A stretch of DNA of 64,000 bases, taken from the NCBI GenBank assembly GCA_963775395.1, contig CAVZIX010000006.1, positions 1-64,000 on the forward strand, read 5' to 3'. This DNA comes from JAIBJN01 sp963775395. Lineage in GTDB: Bacteria > Actinomycetota > Thermoleophilia > Gaiellales > Gaiellaceae. The notes under the pieces were generated by a model. It did no database searches and had not been told where the DNA came from. It saw nothing but the letters and a program-made list of their open reading frames with translations. Below are positions 16,713 to 24,395 of the stretch, one piece after another; the first letter of the stretch is position 1; the number at the start of each line of letters is the position of its first letter. The translations under genes were made by a program, and so were the position numbers.

Positions 16713-17191
16713 GACCGCACCTCGAACGTGCAGCTCGCGACCGCGTCGGGACGGAGCCGTGCGATCTCGAGCGCCTCGGCGTGCCACTCGAACGACAGGC
16801 ACGAGCCGTGGTAGGAGTACGGAGCCTCGGCCGGGACGGCGAACGTGAGCCCTTGCTGTGCCTCCGAGGCGGAGACCTCCCGCCACTCCTCGTGCGCGAA
16901 GTCCTCCCGCGTGACGCGGCGCGTGCTGTTCTTCGTCGACTCCTCGACGTCGTAGCGCTCCAGGCAAAGGACGCCGACCCTGAAGCGGACGCCTGTGTGG
17001 GCGCCATCGCGGATCGTCATCGTCACGTCGACCGTCTCGCCGCGACGCACAGGCCCCGTTGTGGCGATCTCGACCGTGTCGGACCGCGGGCGGAGGCGCC
17101 GCCGGTAGCGCCGTCCCAGGCCTGCGAGCGCGGTGCCTGCGACCGCGGCGAAGATGAGCCAGAAGAGCCAGAACGGAAGCCCTGCATCCAA
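16709..17191 (-). CDS. membrane-anchored arrestin-like domain protein
   Basis: 160 aa from a TTG start. One TM helix comes first (residues ~4-22, PFWLFWLIFAAVAGTALAGL), then a basic stop-transfer (RRYRRRLRPR), then a beta-rich domain with EAPYSYHGSCLSFEWHAEAL, the pattern of arrestin-like domains. It is the upstream member of a coupled pair with the soluble arrestin-like protein and diverges from the MBL-fold gene. Confidence 0.65.
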   Translation of the reverse strand: MDAGLPFWLFWLIFAAVAGTALAGLGRRYRRRLRPRSDTVEIATTGPVRRGETVDVTMTIRDGAHTGVRFRVGVLCLERYDVEESTKNSTRRVTREDFAHEEWREVSASEAQQGLTFAVPAEAPYSYHGSCLSFEWHAEALEIARLRPDAVASCTFEVRS

Positions 17192-17218
17192 GGCTGGGCC
17201 AGTGTAATGCTGTCCGCG

Positions 17219-17842
17219 ATGGCGTCCAGCGCGATCCGCGAGCTCCGGCCGGGCCTGCACCGCTGGACGGCAGTGCATCCCGAGGCCGCGCCGGTGCCGA
17301 CCACCGGCAGCCCCGACGACTGGGGGCCCGATGTCGCCTCCATCGCCTACGAGGCACCGGACGCCCTGCTGCTCGTCGACCCGCTCGTCCCGGATGACCG
17401 GCCCGATCTCCGCGAGGAGCTCGACGCGCTCGTCGCGCGGCACGGGCAACCGGTCGTGATCGTGACGACGCTCTCGTTCCACCGCCGCAGCCGCGACGAG
17501 CTCGCCCGCCGTTACGACGCCTCGACCTCGCGCGCGAAGAAGAACCTGCCGCGCGACGTCGAGACGGTGGTCATTCAGGGAGGCGGGGAGACGATGGTCT
17601 GGCTCCCGAAGGTGCGCGCGCTGATCCCCGGCGATCGCCTGCTGGGCGACGACGAGCACGGCGGCGTGCGCCTCTGCCCGGACTCCTGGCTGCGCTACGT
17701 CCCCAGCGGGATGCGGCAGGCCGAGCTCCGCGAGTCCCTGCGCCCGCTCCTCGACCTCCCGGTCGAGCTCGTGCTCGTCTCCCACGGCGAGCCCGTGCTC
17801 GAGGGCGGCCGCGAGGCGATCGCGAAAGCTCTGAAGGGCTAG
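17219..17842 (+). CDS. MBL-fold (metallo-beta-lactamase-like) protein, degenerate metal site
   Basis: 207 aa. The MBL opening strand pattern is seen in SIAYEAPDALLLVDPLVP, but the usual HxHxDH is replaced by TTLSFHRRSRDEL, so only one of the metal His positions is obvious. The C-terminal LVLVSHGEPVLEGG keeps an SHG motif. It may be a non-catalytic or altered MBL protein. A second ATG lies 12 bp upstream (17207). Confidence 0.7.
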   Translation: MASSAIRELRPGLHRWTAVHPEAAPVPTTGSPDDWGPDVASIAYEAPDALLLVDPLVPDDRPDLREELDALVARHGQPVVIVTTLSFHRRSRDELARRYDASTSRAKKNLPRDVETVVIQGGGETMVWLPKVRALIPGDRLLGDDEHGGVRLCPDSWLRYVPSGMRQAELRESLRPLLDLPVELVLVSHGEPVLEGGREAIAKALKG

Positions 17843-18081
17843 GAGCTCCGGGAAGCCGGGGCCGCGAGATGCGGCCGCTCCGCCCGCTGCCAGGCCTCGC
17901 TGAGCTGGTCGCGGTAGAAGACCCAGAGGATCGCGCCGACGATGAGCAGGACGGCCTCGTCGAACGGCCCCGGCACGGGTAGGAGCCCCAGCGTCCCTCC
18001 CCAACGCAGCGGCCTCGGAATGCGACCGTCGCGGACGACGAGCTTCACCGCCCTCGTCGTCCGGATGACGAAGCGACGCAC
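17839..18081 (-). CDS. small membrane protein (80 aa)
   Basis: One hydrophobic span in the middle, GPFDEAVLLIVGAILWVFYR, preceded by a basic N-terminus (RRFVIRTTRAVKLVVRDGR). It resembles short DUF1232-like actinobacterial proteins but cannot be assigned firmly. GTG start with TAGGCT six bases upstream, so a leaderless mRNA. Its 3' end overlaps the convergent MBL-fold gene by 4 bp. Confidence 0.7.
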   Translation of the reverse strand: MRRFVIRTTRAVKLVVRDGRIPRPLRWGGTLGLLPVPGPFDEAVLLIVGAILWVFYRDQLSEAWQRAERPHLAAPASRSS

Positions 18082-18087
18082 GGCTTC

Positions 18088-18093
18088 AGCCTA
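18088..18093 (-). promoter_or_regulatory. -10 element TAGGCT, leaderless start at 18081
   Basis: On the minus strand TAGGCT-GAAGCC-GTG, nearly the same as the element before the GTG at 15945. Confidence 0.5.
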
Positions 18094-18211
18094 GTCCGCG
18101 GTCGGCACGTCCTCGGTGTCGCCGTCGGCTTCCTCGGGGTCCGGAACGGGCGTGCCTTCCTCGGTTTCCTCGGGCTCTTGCCCCGTCGGGGGCTGAGTAT
18201 TCTCTGTCTCC

Positions 18212-20104
18212 ATGCGGGTCATTCTTCCCGACGGCAAGAGCCTCGAACTTCCCGAAGGCGCGACGGGGCTCGACGCGGCGCGCGCCATCGGGCCGAAGCT
18301 CGCCGAGCAGGCAGTGCTCGTGCGCGCGAACGGGAGCGTCCGAGACCTGCGGTTGCCGCTCGTCGACGGCGAGGAGATCCGCTTCCTCACGACGCGCGAC
18401 CGGCAGGATCCCGACGCGCTCTGGGTGCTGCGCCACTCGGCGGCGCACCTGCTCGCCGAGGCGGCCCGGCGGCTCTATCCCGGGACGAAGGTCGCGATCG
18501 GGCCGCCGATCGAGAACGGCTTCTACTACGACTTCGAGTTCCCCGAGCCGGTGGGCGAAGAGGTGCTCGAGAAGCTCGAGGAGGAGATCCGGCGCGAGCT
18601 CGCCGAAGGCCGCTCCTGGGAGCGCTGGGAGACGAGCCGTGACGAGGCGAAGCAGTACTTCGCGGACGAAGGCGAGCCCTACAAGGTCGAGCTCGTCGAC
18701 ACGGCGGAAGGCGACATCTCCTTCTACAAGCAGGGCGACTTCGTCGACCTCTGCCGGGGCCCGCACCTCCAGGACTCGAGCCCGATCGGCGCGGTGAAGC
18801 TCCTTTCGCTGGCCGGGGCGTACTGGCGCGGGGACGAGAACCGCCCGCAGTTGACGCGCGTCTACGGCACGGCGTTCTTCGACCCCAGTGACCTCGAGGA
18901 GCACCTCCACCGGCTGGAGGAGGCGAAGCGGCGCGACCATCGGCGGCTCGGCAAGGACCTCCACCTCTTCGACTTCTCCGAGCTCGCGCCCGGGATGCCG
19001 TTCTGGCACCCGCGCGGGATGGTTGTCTGGAACGTGCTCGAGGACCTGCGCCGGCGCGAGAACGCCCGCCGCGGCTACCACGAGGTGCGCACGCCGCAGC
19101 TCTACGACTCCGACCTCTGGCGCACGTCCGGCCACTGGGAGAAGTACCAGGAGCACATGTTCGCGGTGGAGATCGAAGGGCGCGACTTCGGCCTCAAGCC
19201 GATGAACTGCCCCGGGCACTGCCTCCTCTACTCGCTCGGCCCGCACAGCTACCGGGAGCTGCCGCTGCGGATCGCCGAGGCCGGCAACCTGCACCGCAAC
19301 GAGCTCTCCGGGGTGCTGCACGGCCTGCTGCGGGTGCGGCATTTCGTCCAGGACGACGCCCACATCTACTGCACGACCGAGCAGATCCAGGACGAGTTGC
19401 TCGCCTGCCTCGACTTCGCCTACTACCTCTACGACCTCTTCGACCTCGACATGCGCGTGGAGCTCTCGCTGCGCCCGGACGACAAGCTCGGCACCGACGA
19501 GGAGTGGGACTTCGCGGAGGAGGAGCTGCGCAAGGCGCTGGCCGCCAAGGGGCTCGAATACGTCGAGAGCCAGGGCGAGGGCTCGTTCTACGGGCCGAAA
19601 ATCGACCTGCACATGGCCGACTCGCTCGGTCGGAGCTGGCAGCTCGGCACGGTGCAGCTCGACCTCCAGATGCCGAAGCGCTTCGGGCTCACCTACCAGG
19701 GCGACGACAACGCCGAGCACACGCCGGCGATGATCCATCGAGCCCTCCTCGGCTCGCTCGAGCGCTTCGTCGGGGTCTACCTCGAGCACACCGGCGGCGA
19801 CCTGCCGCTCTTCCTCGCCCCCGAGCAGGTGCGCATTCTGCCCGTCGCCGCCGTGCATCTCGCGGAGGCCGAGTCGCTCGCCGACCGGCTCCGCGGGGAG
19901 GGCTTCAGGGCCTCCGTGGACGAGCGGGAGGAGACGCTCGGGAGGCGGATCCGCGACGCCGAGCTGGCGAAGGTGCCCTACGTGGTCGTCTGGGGCGACC
20001 GCGAGTCGCTCGACTCCGTCGCGGTCCGGCGACGGGGCGGTGAACAATCTGCAACGAGCGCGGACGCGCTCCTCGACGAGCTTCGTAGCGCTGCTAGTAT
20101 CTGA
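18212..20104 (+). CDS. thrS: threonine--tRNA ligase
   Basis: Class II synthetase of 630 aa charging tRNA-Thr. N-terminal TGS domain (residues 1-60), then the editing domain with the His/Cys site (HSAAHLLAEA; DLCRGPHL), a catalytic core with zinc-ligand motifs (MNCPGHC, RNELSGVLHGLLRVR, HTPAMIHRALLGSLER) and a C-terminal anticodon-binding domain from about residue 530 (LFLAPEQVRILPV). Full length. TATTCT lies eight bases before the ATG. Followed by the infC leader. Confidence 0.97.
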   Translation: MRVILPDGKSLELPEGATGLDAARAIGPKLAEQAVLVRANGSVRDLRLPLVDGEEIRFLTTRDRQDPDALWVLRHSAAHLLAEAARRLYPGTKVAIGPPIENGFYYDFEFPEPVGEEVLEKLEEEIRRELAEGRSWERWETSRDEAKQYFADEGEPYKVELVDTAEGDISFYKQGDFVDLCRGPHLQDSSPIGAVKLLSLAGAYWRGDENRPQLTRVYGTAFFDPSDLEEHLHRLEEAKRRDHRRLGKDLHLFDFSELAPGMPFWHPRGMVVWNVLEDLRRRENARRGYHEVRTPQLYDSDLWRTSGHWEKYQEHMFAVEIEGRDFGLKPMNCPGHCLLYSLGPHSYRELPLRIAEAGNLHRNELSGVLHGLLRVRHFVQDDAHIYCTTEQIQDELLACLDFAYYLYDLFDLDMRVELSLRPDDKLGTDEEWDFAEEELRKALAAKGLEYVESQGEGSFYGPKIDLHMADSLGRSWQLGTVQLDLQMPKRFGLTYQGDDNAEHTPAMIHRALLGSLERFVGVYLEHTGGDLPLFLAPEQVRILPVAAVHLAEAESLADRLRGEGFRASVDEREETLGRRIRDAELAKVPYVVVWGDRESLDSVAVRRRGGEQSATSADALLDELRSAASI

Positions 20105-20249
20105 CGCCTGCAAGCAGGAGCTACGTTTCCTCACCTCCGGAGCCGCGGGCTCATCGGAGGTTCAACCAAATCGGGGAATTGACGGGCTGCCTGCGTGCAG
20201 CTTTTCGTTTGTCTAAGAGGAGGACGCAGCACAACTTGGTGACGTATCA
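20105..20249 (+). promoter_or_regulatory. structured infC leader
   Basis: 145-bp region between thrS and infC with three stem-loops: CCTGC-AA-GCAGG (20107-20118); the bipartite CCTCCG-GAGCC/GGCTC-AT-CGGAGG (20134-20160); and the terminator-like hairpin at 20186-20210. AGGAGG follows at about 20218-20223. The arrangement looks like an attenuated ribosomal-protein leader. Confidence 0.6.
20186..20210 (+). terminator. terminator/attenuator hairpin before infC
   Basis: GCTGC-CTGCGT-GCAGC followed by TTTTCGTTT: a short stem with a real T-tract, rare in this GC-rich window. It may end thrS transcription or attenuate the infC operon. Confidence 0.6.
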
Positions 20250-20831
20250 GTGAGGCCGCGGCGCAGGTTCGAGCAGTCCAGGCCGCAGCAGGACACGACT
20301 CGCATCAACGAGTCCATTCGTGTCCCGCGCGTTCGCCTGGTTGACTCGGACGGCTCCCAGGTCGGCATCAAGCCGACGGCCGAGGCGCTCGAGTACGCCT
20401 ATTCCAAGGATCTGGACCTGGTCGAGGTCGCCGCAGGAGCAGACCCGCCCGTGGCCCGGATCATGGATTACGGCAAGTACAAGTACGAGCAGGAGCAGAA
20501 GGCCAAGACTGCGAGGAAGCACCAGTCGCAGATCCAGGTCAAGGAGATCAAGCTCCGCCCAAAGATCGGCGTGCACGACTACGAGACGAAGAAGGGGCAC
20601 GTCGTGAGGTTCCTGGGCAACCGGGCCAAGGTGAAGGTGACGATCATGTTCAGGGGCCGCGAGCAGACGCATCCGGAGCGCGGTCGAGACCTGCTCATGC
20701 GGCTCGCCGAAGACGTCAAGGAGCTCGGGATGATCGAGTCGCCGCCGCTCCAGGACGGACGCAACATGGTCATGGTTCTCGCGCCTCACAGGAACGTCGG
20801 ACGAGAGGTAGGAGCAGCTCAAAGTGCCTAA
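20250..20831 (+). CDS. infC: translation initiation factor IF-3
   Basis: About 193 aa with the N-domain (INESIRVPRVRLVDSDG), the Lys-rich linker helix (MDYGKYKYEQEQKAKTARK) and the C-domain (EIKLRPKIGVHDYETK, IMFRGREQTH). It binds 30S subunits and checks start codons. The GTG at 20250 has no close SD; the nearest AGGAGG is about 26 bases upstream. A TTG-GTG-ACG-TAT-CAG-TGA mini-frame ends on the start codon. No ATT/ATC start is in frame in the leader. Confidence 0.93.
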   Translation: MRPRRRFEQSRPQQDTTRINESIRVPRVRLVDSDGSQVGIKPTAEALEYAYSKDLDLVEVAAGADPPVARIMDYGKYKYEQEQKAKTARKHQSQIQVKEIKLRPKIGVHDYETKKGHVVRFLGNRAKVKVTIMFRGREQTHPERGRDLLMRLAEDVKELGMIESPPLQDGRNMVMVLAPHRNVGREVGAAQSA

Positions 20832-21018
20832 GCAGAAGACAAAGTCAGCAGCGAAGAAGCGGTTCAAGATCACCGGCACGGGCCGCGTCCTGCGACGCCA
20901 TGCCATGCAGAGCCACAATCTCGAGAAGAAGTCCGCGAAGCGCGGGCGGGATTTCCGCAACGACCAGGCCGTGGACGAGAGCGACGTCCGCGAGGTCAAG
21001 CGCCTGCTCGGCCGCTAG
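20824..21018 (+). CDS. rpmI: 50S ribosomal protein L35
   Basis: 64 aa, very basic, with the L35 signature PKQKTKSAAKKRFKITGTG near the N-terminus. GTG start overlapping the infC end by 8 bp. Second gene of the conserved infC-rpmI-rplT operon. Confidence 0.97.
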   Translation: MPKQKTKSAAKKRFKITGTGRVLRRHAMQSHNLEKKSAKRGRDFRNDQAVDESDVREVKRLLGR

Positions 21019-21036
21019 CTGTAGGAGGAGGAAGCA

Positions 21037-21396
21037 ATGCCCCGCGTCAAGCGATCCGTCCACGCGCGCAAGAAGCGCCGCAAGGTGCTCGACGCCGCCA
21101 AGGGCTACGTCGGCCAGAGCTCCGTCTCCTATCGCAAGGCGAAGGAAGCCGTCCAGAAGGCGGACAACCACGCCTACCGCGACCGCAAGCGCAAGAAGCG
21201 CGTGTTCCGCCGCCTCTGGATCGTGCGGATCAACGCGGCCGCGCGCCAGGAGGGGCTCTCGTACAACCAGTTCGTCGCCGGTTGCCGGAAGGCGAACATC
21301 GAGCTCGACCGGAAGGCGCTCGCCGACATCGCGGTCAACGACCCGCCCGCGTTCACGAAGATCGCCGAGCGGGCCAAAGCCGCGCTCGAGGCCTAG
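21037..21396 (+). CDS. rplT: 50S ribosomal protein L20
   Basis: 119 aa with the L20 hallmarks: basic N-terminal extension (HARKKRRKVLDAAKGYVGQS), FRRLWIVRINAAAR, and a C-terminal globular domain. AGGAGGAGG precedes the ATG. L20 is known to regulate its own operon in other bacteria, so it could act on the leader upstream of infC. Confidence 0.97.
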   Translation: MPRVKRSVHARKKRRKVLDAAKGYVGQSSVSYRKAKEAVQKADNHAYRDRKRKKRVFRRLWIVRINAAARQEGLSYNQFVAGCRKANIELDRKALADIAVNDPPAFTKIAERAKAALEA

Positions 21397-21412
21397 GCAA
21401 GGGCCGCCGGAC

Positions 21413-22129
21413 GTGATCACGTCCGCGGCCAACCCGCGGGTCAAGCTCGTCCGGAAGCTCGAGTCTCGCCGTCAGCGCGAGAAGCTCGGCCTGTTCGTCT
21501 GCGAGGGTGAGGATCTCGTCGAGGCAGGGCTCGAGGCCGGCCTCGAGCCCGTGGAGGCGCTGGTCGACGCCGAGCGGCCGGTGCTGGCGGAACGCCTTTC
21601 GGGGGCGGAGCTCGTCGCGCCCGACGTGATGGCGGGCCTCTCGACCCTCGCCCACCCGCCTCGAGTCGTTGCCGTCTTCCGGCGCGCGGACTTGCCCGCC
21701 GGAGCCGATCTGCCGGTAGGGCTTGCGCTCTGGCGCGTCGCGGATCCCGGGAACCTCGGGACGCTGCTCCGGGCCGCCGACGCTCTCGGGCCGGCCTTCG
21801 TCGCGCTCTCGCACCGGTCCGGCGACGTGACGGGCCCGAAGGCCCTGCGCGCCTCGGCCGGCGCGGTCTTCCGGGTGCCGCTCGCGTCGTTCGACGATGC
21901 GAGCGCCGGGCGCGTGGCGCTCGTCCCGCGCGGTGGCCCGCCCCTCGCGGAGCTCGAGCTTCCCGACCCCGTCACGTTCGTCCTCGGCGCTGAGCGGGAG
22001 GGGCTCCCGGAGGACGTCCTGGCCACGTGCCAGACGACGGCGACCATCCCGCAGGCCGAGGCGTCGGAGTCCCTGAACGTCGCGGTCGCCGGTGCGATCG
22101 CGCTCTACGAGTGGAGGAGACGCCGATGA
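21413..22129 (+). CDS. SpoU/TrmH-family RNA 2'-O-methyltransferase
   Basis: 238 aa. N-terminal substrate-binding domain, then the SPOUT knot with motif 1 ADPGNLGTLLRAADALG, motif 2 FVLGAEREGLPEDV and motif 3 IPQAEASESLNVAVAGAIAL. It probably methylates a ribose in 23S rRNA or tRNA; the target cannot be read. GTG start 17 bp after rplT, a common neighbourhood (rplT-rRNA methylase-pheS). Confidence 0.9.
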   Translation: MITSAANPRVKLVRKLESRRQREKLGLFVCEGEDLVEAGLEAGLEPVEALVDAERPVLAERLSGAELVAPDVMAGLSTLAHPPRVVAVFRRADLPAGADLPVGLALWRVADPGNLGTLLRAADALGPAFVALSHRSGDVTGPKALRASAGAVFRVPLASFDDASAGRVALVPRGGPPLAELELPDPVTFVLGAEREGLPEDVLATCQTTATIPQAEASESLNVAVAGAIALYEWRRRR

Positions 22130-22512
22130 CCGTGCAGGAGTGGGTCGAGGCCTACGGCCGCGCGTGGGGCGAGAAGGACGCAGACGCCGTCGTCGGGCTG
22201 TTCACCGAGGACGCCGAGTACCGCTCGAGCCCGTTTCGCGAGCCGGCCGTCGGGTCGGACGCAATCCGCGGCTACTGGGAGAGCGCGACGTCGACGCAGG
22301 AGTCGGCGGAGGTCCGGATGGGCGTGCCCTTCGTCGCCGGCGACCTCGTCGCCGTCGAGTGGTGGACGACCATGGTGGACGACGGCGTGCAGATCACCCT
22401 CCCCGGCTGCCTGCTCCTCCGGTTCGCCCGCGACGGCCGCTGCCGGACGCTCCGCGAGTACTGGCACCTCGAGCCAGGCCTCCACGCCCCGCACCCCGGC
22501 TGGGGCGAGTAG
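22126..22512 (+). CDS. SnoaL/NTF2-like protein
   Basis: 128 aa, NTF2 cone fold: helix VQEWVEAYGRAWGEKDADAVVGLFT, conserved DAEYRSSPF and GSDAIRGYW, and a C-terminal strand pair with REYWHLEPG. Such small proteins may be isomerases, hydrolases or binding proteins; the ligand is unknown. Starts ATGA-overlapping with the methyltransferase gene. Confidence 0.8.
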   Translation: MTVQEWVEAYGRAWGEKDADAVVGLFTEDAEYRSSPFREPAVGSDAIRGYWESATSTQESAEVRMGVPFVAGDLVAVEWWTTMVDDGVQITLPGCLLLRFARDGRCRTLREYWHLEPGLHAPHPGWGE

Positions 22513-22536
22513 CCACGTCCCCACCGGCCACGTCCC

Positions 22537-22549
22537 GGTGCCAGGCACC
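22537..22549. repeat. palindromic element GGTGCCAGGCACC
   Basis: Perfect inverted repeat with a 1-nt centre in the short non-coding gap after the NTF2 gene. I know this motif as an intergenic palindrome seen in many environmental bacteria; copy number here needs a genome-wide search. Confidence 0.5.
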
Positions 22550-22648
22550 TGGACCTGCCCGCCGCGGACACCCTGTGGACAACGCTCCGAACCTGGAGCC
22601 GGATCGCGGGCTCTCCGTTCACATTTCGTCCCCCGAAAGACATGACCC

Positions 22649-22661
22649 GGGGTCAGACCCC
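22649..22661. repeat. palindromic element GGGGTCAGACCCC
   Basis: Inverted repeat GGGGTC-A-GACCCC in the same 161-bp gap, 100 bp from the other palindrome and 13 bp after the convergent methyltransferase stop. Possibly a dispersed palindrome; it could also terminate. Confidence 0.5.
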
Positions 22662-22673
22662 AGGACGTGGCCG

Positions 22674-23381
22674 CTAGGGACGGCGGGCCAGCCAGATGGA
22701 GTCCTCGCCCCCGGCGTACGGGCGCAGGTCGAACCAGCCGTAGCAGGCGACGATCTCGAAGCCCGCCTCCTCCAGGAGGCGGCGCCAGTCCTCCGTGGGG
22801 AGCCACGCGAGCGTCATGGAGGTCTCGGCCGCGTCGCCGCGCACCCGCAGGGTGAGGACACGGCGCTCCAGGTCCCAGTCTGCGCGCTCCCAGATGCCCG
22901 GCTCGCGCTCGAGCCAGCGGCCGTTCGTCTCCTCGACGTCCTCCGGGCTCGGCGCGAAGACGTCGAAGACGAAGCGCCCGCCGGGGACGAGGAGCCCGAA
23001 CGCGGCCGCCAGTGCCGCGCGCCTGTCCTCGTCGGTCACCGCATGGAGCAACGCGCGGAACGGCGAGGTCACGAGCCGCACCCGCTCGGTCACCGGCGGG
23101 TCGCGAAGGTCGCCCCGGCGGAGATCGACCAGCCGCGAAACTCCGGCGGCCTCGGCCCGCCGCCGGCACACCTTCAGCATCCCCTCGGAGGAGTCGACGC
23201 CGATTACGGGCACCCCCGCGGACGCCACCGGAACGGCGATCCGGCCCGTCCCGACGCCGAGCTCGACGACCGTCCCGCCGGCCTTGCGAGCCTCCGCGAC
23301 GTAGAAGCCGACGTCCTCGGTAACGCTCCGGCTCCAGGGGTCGTAGAGCTCCGCGATGGCGTCATAGGACGACACAGGCAC
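22674..23381 (-). CDS. class I SAM-dependent methyltransferase
   Basis: 235 aa. Rossmann motif I VVELGVGTGRIAVPVAS, acidic motif II VIGVDSSEGML, then motif LLVPGGRFVFDVFAPSPED. Substrate unknown. The N-terminal YDAIAELYDPW is typical of small-molecule methyltransferases of the Methyltransf_25 type. It diverges from pheS by 17 bp. Confidence 0.85.
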   Translation of the reverse strand: MPVSSYDAIAELYDPWSRSVTEDVGFYVAEARKAGGTVVELGVGTGRIAVPVASAGVPVIGVDSSEGMLKVCRRRAEAAGVSRLVDLRRGDLRDPPVTERVRLVTSPFRALLHAVTDEDRRAALAAAFGLLVPGGRFVFDVFAPSPEDVEETNGRWLEREPGIWERADWDLERRVLTLRVRGDAAETSMTLAWLPTEDWRRLLEEAGFEIVACYGWFDLRPYAGGEDSIWLARRP

Positions 23382-23386
23382 GATGA

Positions 23387-23392
23387 TACGCT
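23387..23392 (+). promoter_or_regulatory. -10 element TACGCT, leaderless pheS start
   Basis: TACGCT-CCGCCG-ATG: six bases separate the element from the pheS start. Confidence 0.5.
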
Positions 23393-23398
23393 CCGCCG

Positions 23399-24394
23399 AT
23401 GGACCCGCAGGCCCTGGAAAACGAGGCGCGAAGCGCGATTGCGGGCGCTTCGACCCTCGCCGAGCTCGACGACGCCCGGGTCCGGTACCTCGGCCGCCGC
23501 AGCGAGCTGAAGCAGGCGCTGCGCGAGGTCCGGGACGCGGAGACGGGCAGCGTCCTCAACATCCTTCGTGAGGGCCTCGAGCAGGCGGTGACCGAGCGCC
23601 AGGCCGAGCTCGAGCGCGCAGAGCTCGACCGGCGGCTCACCGAGGAGGTCGCCGACATCACGCTTCCGGGCCAGGCCAGGCCGCGCGGCCGGCTCCACCT
23701 CATCACCCAGATCCGCCGCGAGGTGGAGGACATCTTCCTCGGGCTCGGCTACCAGGTGGTCGACGGCCGCGAGGTCGAGACGACGCGGTACAACTTCGAC
23801 GGGCTCAACTTTCCCGCGGACCATCCGGCCCGCTCGCCCCTCCAGTCGCTCTTCCTCAACGGGGACGTGCTGCTGCGGACGGAGACGTCGCCCTCCCAGG
23901 TCCGCATCATGGAGACGCAGCCGCCTCCGATCTACATGGTCTCCCTCGGCCGCGTCTACCGGCGCGACACGCCCGACGCGACGCACACGCCGATCTTCCA
24001 CCAGATCGAGGGGCTCGCGATCGACCGCGGGATCACGATGGGCGACCTCAAGGGAACGCTCCTGCACATGATGCGGGCGCTGTTCGGCGAGGAGCGCGAG
24101 ATGCGCTTCCGCACCCACGACTTCCCCTTCACGGAGCCGTCCCTCGAGCCGGACGTCAGCTGCTTCCTCTGCGAGGGCCGCGGCTGCTCCGTGTGCCGGT
24201 ACTCCGGCTGGATCGAGATCGCCGGCTCCGGCATGGTCGACCCGACGCTGTTCGAGTTCGTCGGCCTCGACCCCGAGGAGTGGACGGGATTCGCCTTCGG
24301 CATGGGCCTCGAGCGCGTCGCCATGCTCCGCCACGGCCTGCCCGCGCTCGGCCTCTTGTGGGAGAACGACCTCCGGGTCCTGAGCCAGTTCTGA
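23399..24394 (+). CDS. pheS: phenylalanine--tRNA ligase alpha subunit
   Basis: 331 aa class II synthetase core. N-terminal coiled coil (~1-85), then motif 2 VYRRDTPDATHTP...FHQIEGL and motif 3 GMGLERVAMLRHG. Between them is a cysteine-bearing insert, CFLCEGRGCSVCRYSGW, giving a four-Cys pattern seen in several bacterial PheS proteins that may bind zinc. Forms an alpha2-beta2 enzyme with PheT, which starts one base after the stop. Confidence 0.97.
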   Translation: MDPQALENEARSAIAGASTLAELDDARVRYLGRRSELKQALREVRDAETGSVLNILREGLEQAVTERQAELERAELDRRLTEEVADITLPGQARPRGRLHLITQIRREVEDIFLGLGYQVVDGREVETTRYNFDGLNFPADHPARSPLQSLFLNGDVLLRTETSPSQVRIMETQPPPIYMVSLGRVYRRDTPDATHTPIFHQIEGLAIDRGITMGDLKGTLLHMMRALFGEEREMRFRTHDFPFTEPSLEPDVSCFLCEGRGCSVCRYSGWIEIAGSGMVDPTLFEFVGLDPEEWTGFAFGMGLERVAMLRHGLPALGLLWENDLRVLSQF

Positions 24395-24395
24395 G

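Noticed and set aside
18091..18213. 40-aa acidic ORF (METENTQPPTGQEPEETEE...) on the minus strand before the 80-aa membrane gene
   Set aside because: Its end coincides with a good TAGGCT promoter for the next gene and its start overlaps the thrS start; no SD. Possible but not supported.
20236..20253. Mini-frame before infC as a true leader-peptide gene
   Set aside because: Only five sense codons; could be chance. Mentioned in the leader finding but not annotated as a gene.
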